A stretch of DNA of 37,777 nt from Pseudomonas endophytica (GTDB lineage: Bacteria; Pseudomonadota; Gammaproteobacteria; Pseudomonadales; Pseudomonadaceae): positions 1 to 37,777 of the forward strand of contig NZ_LLWH01000169.1 in assembly GCF_001411475.1 (NCBI RefSeq). The letters run 5' to 3'. Position 1 is the first letter of the stretch; every line of letters begins with the position of its first letter. The notes beneath the pieces were generated by a model. The model did no database searches. It was not told where the DNA came from and saw nothing but the letters and a program-made list of their open reading frames with translations. Of this stretch, positions 1-7,188 are shown piece by piece. A program made the translations under genes and the position numbers.

Positions 1-2048
1 GCTGCGGCGTCCTCTGTCAGGCCGCTGTGACGCAATAACGCGTCAATCGACGGCTCGCGCCCACGGAAATCCTTAAACAGCTCCATCGGTGCCAACGAGC
101 CACCGCGTGCCAGGATCGCCTGACGGAATGCCTTACCGGTTTGCGGGTTGAACACGCCTTCTTCTTCAAAGCGCGAGAATGCATCCGCCGACAGCACTTC
201 AGCCCATTTATAGCTGTAGTAACCCGCGGCGTATCCGCCTGCAAAGATGTGCGCGAAGCTGTTCGGGAAGCGGTTATAGGCCGGTGGGCGCATGACCGAA
301 ACTTCATCGCGGATACCTTCCAGCACCTGGGCAACGCTGCGACCATCGCCGTGGGTGGCGTGCAGTTCGAAGTCAAACAGCGAGAATTCCAGTTGGCGAA
401 CCATCATCAGCCCGGACTGGAAGTTCTTGGCGGCAAGCATTTTATCCAGCAGGTCTTTAGGCAGCGCTTCGCCGGTTTCGTAGTGGCCGGAGATCAACGC
501 TAAGCCTTCCGGCTCCCAGCACCAGTTTTCCATGAACTGGCTCGGCAACTCGACAGCATCCCACGCCACGCCGTTGATACCGGACACGCCCGCGTGCTCG
601 ATTTCGGTCAGCATGTGGTGTAAGCCATGACCGAACTCGTGGAATAGGGTGGTCACTTCGTCGTGGGTCAGCAGCGCAGGCTTGCCGGAGACAGCCGGGG
701 TGAAGTTGCACACCAGGTTGGCCACCGGGCTTTGCAGCACGCCAGCCTCTGTGCGGCGGCGGTCGCGAGCGCCGTCCATCCACGCACCACCGCGCTTGTT
801 GGCACGGGCATACAGGTCAAAGAAGAAACGCCCGATATGCTGGCCGTTTTCCTTGATCTCGAACAGGCGAACGTCCGGGTGCCAGGTGTCGAAGCCTTTG
901 ATTTCCGCGATCTCGATCCCGTACAGGCGATGCACGATGGCGAACAAGCCTTCCAGCACTGTGTCGATCGGGAAGTAGGCGCGTAGGGCTTCTTGGGAAA
1001 CGCTGTAACGCTGCTCGCGCAGTTTTTCGCCGAAGAAACCAGTGTCCCAGCTTTTCAACTCTGCGCAGCCTTGCTCAGCGGCATAGGCTTGCAGTTGCTC
1101 AAGATCACGCGCCGCGAACGGTTTGGTGCGCTTGGCCAGATCACGCAGGAAGGTCAGCACTTGATCCGGCGTTTCAGCCATTTTGGTCGCCAGGCTCAGT
1201 TCGGCAAAGCTGTTGAAACCCAGCAACTTGGACAGTTCCTGACGCAGGTCGAGGATTTCTTCCATCACCGGGCCGTTATCGAACTGACCGGCATTCGGGC
1301 CTTGGTCCGAGGCGCGGGTGCTGTACGCGGCGTAAACTTCTTCGCGCAGCGCGCGGTCTTCGGCGTAGGTCATCACCGGGTAGTAGCTTGGGAACTCAAG
1401 GGAGATCAACCAGCCATCTAAACCTTTGGCTTGTGCAGCGGCCGCCATTTGCGCCTTGGCCGAATCGGTCAGGCCCGCCAGCGCGGCTTCATCAGTAATG
1501 TGCTTGGTCCAGGCTTGTGTCGCGTCCAACAATTGGTTCGAGAACTTGCTGCCCAGTTCTGAAAGCTTGCTCTGCACTTCGGCGTAACGCTTCTGCTCGG
1601 CTTGCGGCAGGTCAATCCCCGACAAACGGAAATCACGCAGCGAATGCTCAAGAATGGTTTTTTGTGCTTGATCAAAGTCAGCCACTTGCGGGCTGTGGGC
1701 CAAGGCTTCAAACGCTTGGAACAACTCGCGGTTCTGCCCCATTTCGGTAGAGTAGGCGCTCAACGCAGGCAAGCAGCCCTCATAAGCTTCACGCAGCTCG
1801 CTGCTGTTGCACACCGCGTTTAAATGGCTGACCGGGCTCCAGGCGGCGCCCAGACGGTCGTTTAGCTCATCCATGGCCAGCACCAAACCGGCCCATGTCG
1901 GGTTCTTACCCTGTTCGGCGAGGATCTTTTTAATCCCCGCACGGTTGTCCGCGAGGATCTGTTCGATGGCCGGCTGTACGTGCTCAGGACGGATTGCCGA
2001 AAACGGCGGCAGGTCGTAGGGCTGCAATAGAGGGTTGTTCTCGCTCAC
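1..2048 (-). CDS. prlC: Oligopeptidase A (M3 family metallopeptidase), 3' end cut off by window edge
   Basis: Cytoplasmic zinc oligopeptidase that degrades short peptides, including cleaved signal peptides. The M3 zinc motif HEFGH is encoded at 627-641 (about residues 470-474). The start is the GTG at 2046-2048, giving MSENNPLLQPYDLPPF, a typical PrlC N-terminus. No in-frame ATG lies nearby, so this start rests on similarity. The window holds about 682 codons and ends in …REPSIDALLRHSGLTEDAA. That is the usual C-terminal sequence of a protein of about 680 residues, so only the last few codons and the stop should be missing. It is divergent from the carbonic-anhydrase-like gene, an arrangement I recall as conserved in Pseudomonas (PA0066/PA0067). 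Confidence 0.95.
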   Translation of the reverse strand, partial: MSENNPLLQPYDLPPFSAIRPEHVQPAIEQILADNRAGIKKILAEQGKNPTWAGLVLAMDELNDRLGAAWSPVSHLNAVCNSSELREAYEGCLPALSAYSTEMGQNRELFQAFEALAHSPQVADFDQAQKTILEHSLRDFRLSGIDLPQAEQKRYAEVQSKLSELGSKFSNQLLDATQAWTKHITDEAALAGLTDSAKAQMAAAAQAKGLDGWLISLEFPSYYPVMTYAEDRALREEVYAAYSTRASDQGPNAGQFDNGPVMEEILDLRQELSKLLGFNSFAELSLATKMAETPDQVLTFLRDLAKRTKPFAARDLEQLQAYAAEQGCAELKSWDTGFFGEKLREQRYSVSQEALRAYFPIDTVLEGLFAIVHRLYGIEIAEIKGFDTWHPDVRLFEIKENGQHIGRFFFDLYARANKRGGAWMDGARDRRRTEAGVLQSPVANLVCNFTPAVSGKPALLTHDEVTTLFHEFGHGLHHMLTEIEHAGVSGINGVAWDAVELPSQFMENWCWEPEGLALISGHYETGEALPKDLLDKMLAAKNFQSGLMMVRQLEFSLFDFELHATHGDGRSVAQVLEGIRDEVSVMRPPAYNRFPNSFAHIFAGGYAAGYYSYKWAEVLSADAFSRFEEEGVFNPQTGKAFRQAILARGGSLAPMELFKDFRGREPSIDALLRHSGLTEDAA

Positions 2049-2150
2049 GTTTGGCACCTTGGCTGGAAGAAACATGGGGCCATCTTAATTACAATCACCG
2101 CTGACCGCAGCCCTGTTACGTCCTATTACTGCTAAAGAAGGAAGCTATTT

Positions 2151-2699
2151 GTGTCCATCCGTCCGTTCCAGCAGCACACACCTACGTTGGGCGAACGCGC
2201 CTTTGTCGACCGCTCGGCGGTTGTCATCGGTGACGTCCAGATCGGGGCTGACAGTTCAATCTGGCCATTGACCGTAATTCGCGGCGACATGCACCGCATC
2301 CGCATCGGTGCGCGCACCAGCGTGCAAGACGGCTGCGTGCTGCACATCACTCACGCCGGGCCGTTCAACCCAGAAGGTTTTCCGCTACTAATCGGCGATG
2401 ACGTCACCATCGCCCACAAAGTCATGCTGCACGGTTGCACCGTGGGCAGCCGCATCTTGATCGGCATGAGCAGTGTAGTGATGGACGGCGCGGTGATTGA
2501 AGACGACGTCATTGTTGGCGCAGGCAGCTTGGTGCCGCCTGGCAAGCGACTGGTCAGCGGCTTTTTGTATGTGGGCAGCCCAGTCAAGCAAGTACGCGAA
2601 CTGACTGAAAAAGAGAAAGCTTTTTTTACTTACAGCGCTGGAAACTACGTGAAGCTCAAAGACCAACACTTGGCCGAGGGTTACGACCAGCCCGTTTAA
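2151..2699 (+). CDS. Gamma-class carbonic anhydrase-like hexapeptide-repeat protein (YrdA/CaiE family)
   Basis: A 182-residue left-handed beta-helix protein. Hexapeptide-type repeats run through roughly residues 15-135 (VIGDVQIGADSSIW, VIEDDVIVGAGSLVPP and others). Three histidines sit where gamma carbonic anhydrases bind metal: H65 or H68, H89 (IAHK) and H94 (MLHG). The start is GTG, with an AAGAAGGAAG ribosome-binding site about 7 nt upstream. The family resembles E. coli YrdA. Carbonic anhydrase activity is often assumed but rarely shown, so the function is given at family level. It is divergent from prlC and followed 21 nt later by a HAD phosphatase, probably co-transcribed. Confidence 0.9.
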   Translation: MSIRPFQQHTPTLGERAFVDRSAVVIGDVQIGADSSIWPLTVIRGDMHRIRIGARTSVQDGCVLHITHAGPFNPEGFPLLIGDDVTIAHKVMLHGCTVGSRILIGMSSVVMDGAVIEDDVIVGAGSLVPPGKRLVSGFLYVGSPVKQVRELTEKEKAFFTYSAGNYVKLKDQHLAEGYDQPV

Positions 2700-2720
2700 A
2701 TCACCTGCTTTGGAGCCAGC

Positions 2721-3368
2721 ATGAAATACCCAAACGTATTGTTCGACCTTGACGGCACGCTGACCGACCCGCGTGAGGGCATCACCCGCTCAATCCAATA
2801 TGGTCTGAGCAAAATGGCCATTGATGAGCCAGACCTCACCAAACTCGAACACTTTATCGGCCCGCCGTTGCTTCAAGCTTTTATGGAGTTTTACTCATTC
2901 AGTGAGGCTCAGGCGTGGGAAGCTGTCGGCTTTTACCGCGAGCGGTTCTCGGTCACTGGTCTGTACGAAAACCAAGTGTTTGACGGCGTTACGCCGCTGC
3001 TTGAAGAGCTGGTCGGGCAGGGCCGGCAGTTGTTTATCGCCACGTCAAAGCCGCAAATTTACGCGCACAAAATCGCCCAGCACTTTGATTTTGCCAAGTA
3101 CTTCAAGGTGATTTACGGCAGTGAGCTGGACGGTACACGCACCAACAAAGTCGAGCTGATTGCACATCTGATGACTGAAGAAGGGCTAGACCCTGCACAA
3201 ACCTTGATGATCGGCGACCGCAAACACGACCTTATTGGCGCCAGCCAAAACGGCCTAGACTCAGCGGCAGTTGGCTACGGCTTTGGCAGCGCCGAGGAGC
3301 TGAGCTCGCACAACCCGACCTACCACTTTGAAACCTTGGCGCAACTGCATCAGGCGTTTAAACGTTAG
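2721..3368 (+). CDS. HAD-superfamily hydrolase, phosphoglycolate-phosphatase-like
   Basis: A 215-residue HAD phosphatase. Motif I is FDLDGTLTD (nucleophile D9, acid D11). Motif II is the T in ATSKP near residue 111. Motif IV is GDRKHD near residue 169. A cap domain of the phosphoglycolate phosphatase/beta-phosphoglucomutase type lies between motifs I and II. The ATG at 2721 has GGAG about 6 nt upstream. The substrate cannot be told from the sequence; small sugar phosphates or 2-phosphoglycolate are likely for this family. It lies directly after the carbonic-anhydrase-like gene, matching the PA0065-PA0066 pairing I remember from P. aeruginosa. A repeat-family hairpin follows the stop. Confidence 0.9.
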   Translation: MKYPNVLFDLDGTLTDPREGITRSIQYGLSKMAIDEPDLTKLEHFIGPPLLQAFMEFYSFSEAQAWEAVGFYRERFSVTGLYENQVFDGVTPLLEELVGQGRQLFIATSKPQIYAHKIAQHFDFAKYFKVIYGSELDGTRTNKVELIAHLMTEEGLDPAQTLMIGDRKHDLIGASQNGLDSAAVGYGFGSAEELSSHNPTYHFETLAQLHQAFKR

Positions 3369-3393
3369 CGCTCCAGAGGTTACACATAACCCG

Positions 3394-3453
3394 GTAGGAG
3401 CGAGCTTTTGATCTTAAATCGTAAAAGATCGCAGCCTTCGGCAGCTCCTACAG
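3394..3453. repeat. REP-like inverted repeat (GTAGGAGC family), imperfect copy
   Basis: The outer arms are GTAGGAGC and GCTCCTAC. The inner GATCTT/AAGATC core is kept but the left arm is shortened. It lies between tandem plus-strand genes, just after the HAD phosphatase stop. It may act as a terminator or mRNA 3' end stabiliser. Confidence 0.85.
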
Positions 3454-3486
3454 GGTCATCCGTCAATTGCCTCGTAAAACCATCTT

Positions 3487-3545
3487 TTTGGTTATTACCA
3501 AATAGCTTCTTATTCCTTAGCGAATCTAAAAACCGTCCCTATACT
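3487..3545 (+). promoter_or_regulatory. Likely promoter/operator region of the hydrolase–activator-like locus
   Basis: An AT-rich stretch ahead of the hydrolase. It holds a perfect inverted repeat TTTGGT-TATT-ACCAAA (3487-3502), a short ATTC…GAAT dyad (3512-3525) and a good -10 hexamer TATACT (3540-3545). The -35 is poor (TTAGCG), so activation by a bound regulator is plausible. The ATTC-rich dyads recall CysB-type sites of sulfur-starvation genes, but that is only a guess from pattern. Confidence 0.4.
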
Positions 3546-3582
3546 GACTCGGTAACACACATACCGCTGGAGGCGTATATCC

Positions 3583-4164
3583 ATGGGCAACGAGTCGATT
3601 CGCTATTTGATAGTGCCGGGTTGGCAAGGGTCGTCTGACGATCATTGGCAAACCCACTGGCAAAACAGCTTGCCGAACAGTGCTCGGGTGGAACAGGCCG
3701 ACTGGTTGACGCCGCGTCGCGAAGACTGGATCGCGGCGTTGGCCGAGGCCATCGCCGCTGACAGCACACCCGTGATTCTGATTGCCCACAGCTTGGGTTG
3801 CATCACCGTCGCCCATTGGGCCGATCGGGCGCCAGCCAGCTTGTTGAGCCAAGTGCGCGGTGCCTTATTAGTCGCCCCGGCGGATGTCGAACGCCCAACC
3901 TGTGCGCCCGCGTTGCGTAACTTTGCCCCGATTCCGACGCACACTCTGCCGTTTGCGAGCCAAGTCGTCGGCTCAGACAACGATGCGGCGGCCAGTGCAC
4001 CTCGCGCTATGGAATTCGCCCGCCAATGGGGCGCCGAGGTTGGCATTCTCAGCGGAGCCGGACACATTAACGTCAAGTCTGGCCATCAACGCTGGGAACA
4101 AGGTTTCGCCTTCTTATACCGCCTGCAAACCCGTATTGAGCACGGCGCCCTGCGCCGCGCCTGA
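3583..4164 (+). CDS. RBBP9/YdeN-family alpha/beta serine hydrolase
   Basis: A 193-residue single-domain hydrolase. It starts with the family-typical YLIVPGWQGSSDDHWQTHW. The nucleophile elbow is AHSLG (S70). The acid is probably D132 or D134 (VGSDNDAA) and the base is H161 (GAGHIN), completing a Ser-Asp-His triad. There is no signal peptide, so it is cytoplasmic. The ATG at 3583 has GGAG 11 nt upstream. Substrates of this family are largely unknown. The sigma-54 activator-like ATPase begins 50 nt after the stop on the same strand, so the two are probably co-transcribed. Large overlapping open frames on both strands here are GC-skew shadows. Confidence 0.9.
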   Translation: MGNESIRYLIVPGWQGSSDDHWQTHWQNSLPNSARVEQADWLTPRREDWIAALAEAIAADSTPVILIAHSLGCITVAHWADRAPASLLSQVRGALLVAPADVERPTCAPALRNFAPIPTHTLPFASQVVGSDNDAAASAPRAMEFARQWGAEVGILSGAGHINVKSGHQRWEQGFAFLYRLQTRIEHGALRRA

Positions 4165-4214
4165 ATTTTTTGTAACGCCCGCGCCCATCCATCGGCGGCG
4201 GGCGGGAGCCCGAC

Positions 4215-5111
4215 ATGAGCCTGCATGAAACCTTTGGTCAGCCCCTTCTGACCTTTCCCGACGCCGAAAAGAGCCCGCTAAGCATTCGCGCCAAGGCGTT
4301 GGTGTTTGTCGATCCGCGCTCGCGCCAATTACGCAATGACTTGGAACTGCTAGCGCCCCGCGCATTACCCGTCTTAATTCACGGCGAAACCGGAACCGGT
4401 AAAGAGTTGTTGGCCCGACACATCCACCGCGCCAGCGACCGTACCGGCTTGTTTGTGTCGGTCAATTGCGGCGCGATCAGCCCAACCTACGCCGATGCTG
4501 AATTGTTCGGTTACGCACCCGGCACGCATAGCAGCTCAGCCAGCAGCCGTGCGGGATGGTTCGGCTCAGCCAATGGCGGCACGTTATACCTAGATGAAAT
4601 TGGCGATTTGCCGTTAGCCATACAGATCAAATTGCTAGCCGCGCTGGAGACGCACGAAGTCACGCGAGTGGGCGCCCATCAACCCAGCCCGGTGGATGTT
4701 CGTTTGGTCGCGGCCACCAGCATTGATTTGGCCCAAGCAGTGCAGGCCGGAAAATTTCATGAGCGTCTGTATCACTACCTCAGTGAAGGACAACTCGCGT
4801 TGCCCGCTTTACGCGAGCGGGTTGGCGATATTTTGTCGCTGGCTGAATATTTTCTAGGGATCTACAGCCAGCGCCTTAATCTAGCGGTGCCGTTTATCAG
4901 TGATAGCGCGCAACGAGCCTTGGAGCGCCACACGTGGCCAGGCAACACCCGCGAGCTGGAGAACGTGATCCACTTTGCCCTGCTGGTCAGCACCGGGGAA
5001 GAGATCCAGCCTGAGCATTTGAACTTGCCTGACAGCATGGGGCAGATCGAACAGTTTATTAAAGGGGCCACCGCACAGGAGCTGGCGGCGCTGAAAAAGC
5101 TGCTGGCATAA
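4215..5111 (+). CDS. Sigma-54 activator-like AAA+ protein with degenerate GAFTGA loop and no DNA-binding domain
   Basis: A 298-residue AAA+ protein of the bacterial enhancer-binding family, closest in feel to SfnR. Kept features are Walker A GETGTGKE (57-64), ELFGY (96-100), Walker B GGTLYLDEI (121-129), sensor-I-like AATS (166-169), PALRER (197-202) and sensor II WPGNTRELEN (241-250). Three features are abnormal. The GAFTGA loop that touches sigma-54 reads GTHSSS (103-108). The segment that normally holds the arginine fingers reads FHERLYHYL (181-189), with His and Tyr at the two positions. The protein ends about 30 residues after the AAA+ C-domain, with no Fis-type helix-turn-helix. The ATG at 4215 has GGGAG about 6 nt upstream. 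The reading frame is intact, so this may be a repurposed or regulatory paralogue rather than fresh decay. Classical activator function is doubtful. Confidence 0.85.
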   Translation: MSLHETFGQPLLTFPDAEKSPLSIRAKALVFVDPRSRQLRNDLELLAPRALPVLIHGETGTGKELLARHIHRASDRTGLFVSVNCGAISPTYADAELFGYAPGTHSSSASSRAGWFGSANGGTLYLDEIGDLPLAIQIKLLAALETHEVTRVGAHQPSPVDVRLVAATSIDLAQAVQAGKFHERLYHYLSEGQLALPALRERVGDILSLAEYFLGIYSQRLNLAVPFISDSAQRALERHTWPGNTRELENVIHFALLVSTGEEIQPEHLNLPDSMGQIEQFIKGATAQELAALKKLLA

Positions 5112-5176
5112 CCCCCACGTGTAGGAGCGCGTCAAGCGAACTAAATGATCTAAGAGCATTAGAAAATATTATTGTT

Positions 5177-5193
5177 ATGGCATAAAAAAAGCC
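5177..5193 (+). promoter_or_regulatory. Candidate sigma-54 (-24/-12) promoter upstream of metQ-like gene
   Basis: GG at 5179-5180 and GC at 5191-5192 are separated by exactly 10 nt, within ATGGCATAAAAAAAGCC. The -24 block TGGCAT is close to the consensus TGGCAC. The -12 block AAGCC is weaker than TTGCA. It lies 65-80 nt before the metQ ATG and just after a sigma-54 activator-like gene. A match of this quality can occur by chance. Confidence 0.35.
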
Positions 5194-5221
5194 GGTATTG
5201 TCCGCTCCGACTTCCAATAAA

Positions 5222-5246
5222 ACCGTTATCAGAACGGTCATTTTTT
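5222..5246 (+). promoter_or_regulatory. Small hairpin with T-run in the metQ leader
   Basis: ACCGTT (5222-5227) pairs with AACGGT (5233-5238) around a 5-nt loop and is followed by CATTTTTT, ending just before the AAGGG ribosome-binding site of metQ. It could be a weak attenuator or an operator half. With only six base pairs the support is modest. Confidence 0.3.
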
Positions 5247-5257
5247 AAGGGTATTGC

Positions 5258-6040
5258 ATGAAAAAGGTTCTGTTGTTTTCCGCATTGGCGGCTGCTCTGA
5301 CGGCAGGCCTGGCACAGGCTGGCGAAAAACTAGTGGTCGCAGCGACCCCGGTTCCCCACGCTGAAATCCTTGAGTTGATCAAGCCGACCCTCGCTAAAGA
5401 AGGTGTGGATCTCGACATTAAAGTATTCACCGACTACGTGCAGCCAAACGTGCAGGTCGCTGAAAAACGTCTAGACGCTAACTACTTCCAGACCCTGCCG
5501 TACCTCGAAAGCTTCAACAAAGGCAAAGGTACTGACTTGGTCACGGTCGTCGGCGTCCACGTTGAACCCTTCGGCGGCTACTCTAAAAAAGTTAAAAACT
5601 TGTCTGAACTTAAAGACGGCGCAACCATTGCTATCCCTAACGAAGGCAGCAACAGCGGCCGTGCGTTGATCCTGCTGCAAAAGGCCGGTTTGATCGAACT
5701 TAAAGATCCAACCAACGCCGTGTCCACACCAAAAGACATCGCCAAAAACCCGCACAACTTCAAGTTCAAAGAACTTGAGTCGGCATTGCTGCCTCGCGTG
5801 CTGGACCAAGTTGACCTGGACATGATCAACACCAATTACGCGCTGGAAGCGGGCCTCAACCCTGCGACTGACGCACTGATCATCGAAGGCGCAGATTCGC
5901 CTTACGTGAACTTCTTGGTCGCTCGCCCAGACAACAAAGACAGCGACGCGATCCAAAAGCTGTCTAAAGCGCTGACCAGCCCAGAAGTAAAAGCCTTTAT
6001 CGAGCAGAAATACAAAGGTGCCGTGTTGCCAGCGTTCTAA
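5258..6040 (+). CDS. MetQ/NlpA-family periplasmic substrate-binding protein (methionine-type ABC uptake)
   Basis: A 260-residue binding protein with a cleavable signal peptide (MKKVLLFSALAAALTAGLAQA, cut after AQA). There is no lipobox cysteine, unlike E. coli MetQ. The mature part opens with KLVVAATPVPHAEILE and contains YVQPNVQV and NYFQTLPYL, all typical of the NlpA family that binds D/L-methionine or related sulfur compounds for MetN/MetI. No metN or metI gene lies next to it: the activator-like gene is upstream and a strong terminator follows directly. The protein must use a transporter encoded elsewhere. The ATG at 5258 has AAGGG 6 nt upstream. The symbol is withheld because the ligand cannot be told. 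Confidence 0.92.
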   Translation: MKKVLLFSALAAALTAGLAQAGEKLVVAATPVPHAEILELIKPTLAKEGVDLDIKVFTDYVQPNVQVAEKRLDANYFQTLPYLESFNKGKGTDLVTVVGVHVEPFGGYSKKVKNLSELKDGATIAIPNEGSNSGRALILLQKAGLIELKDPTNAVSTPKDIAKNPHNFKFKELESALLPRVLDQVDLDMINTNYALEAGLNPATDALIIEGADSPYVNFLVARPDNKDSDAIQKLSKALTSPEVKAFIEQKYKGAVLPAF

Positions 6041-6060
6041 TCCCACGCCCACTCACTCAA

Positions 6061-6096
6061 AACGCCGACGGCTCACACAGCGTCGGCGTTTTTTTA
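6061..6096 (+). terminator. Rho-independent terminator of the metQ-like gene
   Basis: A perfect 10-bp stem, AACGCCGACG (6061-6070) with CGTCGGCGTT (6081-6090), has a 10-nt loop and is followed by T6. It begins about 20 nt after the metQ stop. Confidence 0.93.
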
Positions 6097-6108
6097 TGTC
6101 TAGCAAAA

Positions 6109-6132
6109 CTACCTAGCAGATTTACTAGGTAG
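6109..6132. promoter_or_regulatory. Perfect 8-bp inverted repeat upstream of the RHS gene
   Basis: CTACCTAG (6109-6116) and CTAGGTAG (6125-6132) flank an 8-nt spacer, 55 nt before the RHS start codon. The geometry suits a dimeric repressor operator. A 5'-UTR hairpin is the alternative. Confidence 0.45.
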
Positions 6133-6187
6133 GCAAGGTCATGATTTGAGCCGAAGCTGAATCTCTTCTATTAAGGAGCCAGCCCAC

Positions 6188-7186
6188 ATGCCTGTGATGC
6201 GATATGCCTACGACCCCCTTGATCGTTTAATAGCCAGCCTATCGGGCTCGCAAGCCTCATCGAGGCGGCATTTTTATAACCATGAACGCCTGAGTACGCG
6301 GGTGCAGAGCGAACACAGCCAGTCCGTCTTTCAACACCAACACCTCGTGTTAGCCGAAAAACGAACAACAGGCACCCAATTGCTGGCCACCGACGCTAAA
6401 CGCAGCGTTTTGCACGGGCTGAGCGGTTCCGGTAACCATGCCCAAGCCTACAGCGCTTATGGTCATCCTCGCCTTCAAAGCGGGCAGCAAAGCCTGTTGG
6501 GATTTAACGGCGAAGCGTGCGACCCGCTAACCGGCCACTATCTATTAGGCAATGGTCATCGAGGCTATAACCCCGTGTTAATGCGGTTTAACAGCCCTGA
6601 TGCGTTAAGCCCGTTTGGTAAGGGCGGGATCAATGCCTATGCATATTGCGCAGGCGACCCGGTGAATCGCAGCGATCCCAGTGGGCGATTTAGTATGGCT
6701 CTCGCTTCAGCCATCATCGGTTTTGCCGGTGCACTGCTGAGCACGCAGCGCAGCATGGGGTTTATGGGTGCGATGAGAAAAATCTTGCACTTACAACCCA
6801 GCCTCAGAGCGGTAACCAAGGTAGCAACTACGTCAGGCACTGTCCTCGCGAGCGGCGTAACCCTGACTCGTTTGGTGTGGATGGAATGGGCGCCAACCAG
6901 TGTACCGACTCAATTACTGGGAGCTGCCACAGTACTCAGCGGCGTATCAGTTGCCGGGGCCGCAGTAGGCGCGGCTCTTTATCGCCTGAAAAAGGGTCCT
7001 TTCATATGGAATAAAAAAAAGCTTTCGGCTGCGGGTAAAGAAAACTTCGACCTCACTGAAGTTGTTAGCGCTCATCAGCCAGAATCTCCACAGCCTCAAT
7101 CAAGCTCTTTATCAACACAGATTTCGCATCCATCATCCCAAAACCCGTCTGCTACCGCTCAGGCAACTGACATTCGAAAAAAATGA
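6188..7186 (+). CDS. Orphan short RHS-core protein with variable hydrophobic C-terminal tail
   Basis: 332 residues. Residues 4-166 are the terminal part of an RHS/TccC-type core: YAYDPLDRL (6-14), SVFQHQHLVLAE (46-57), LLGFNGEACDPLTGHYLLGNG (103-123), LMRFNSPDALSPFGKGG (131-147) and NAYAYCAGDPVNRSDPSGR (149-167). The last is the conserved core-closing signature. Residues 168-332 do not resemble anything I recognise. They contain three hydrophobic stretches (about 169-185, 213-226 and 242-265), a basic patch (266-281) and a Ser/Gln/Pro-rich end (296-332). There is no signal peptide and none of the long upstream YD repeats of full-length RHS proteins. The ATG at 6188 has AAGGAG (6173-6178) upstream. 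Its stop lies 2 nt from that of the convergent ATPase gene, so no immunity gene follows. A diverged effector or a remnant of a larger RHS gene are both possible. Confidence 0.8.
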   Translation: MPVMRYAYDPLDRLIASLSGSQASSRRHFYNHERLSTRVQSEHSQSVFQHQHLVLAEKRTTGTQLLATDAKRSVLHGLSGSGNHAQAYSAYGHPRLQSGQQSLLGFNGEACDPLTGHYLLGNGHRGYNPVLMRFNSPDALSPFGKGGINAYAYCAGDPVNRSDPSGRFSMALASAIIGFAGALLSTQRSMGFMGAMRKILHLQPSLRAVTKVATTSGTVLASGVTLTRLVWMEWAPTSVPTQLLGAATVLSGVSVAGAAVGAALYRLKKGPFIWNKKKLSAAGKENFDLTEVVSAHQPESPQPQSSSLSTQISHPSSQNPSATAQATDIRKK

Positions 7187-7188
7187 TC

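Noticed and set aside
5471..6052. 193-codon frame antisense to the metQ-like gene
   Set aside because: The sense frame has a signal peptide and NlpA motifs; the antisense frame is a by-product of codon bias.
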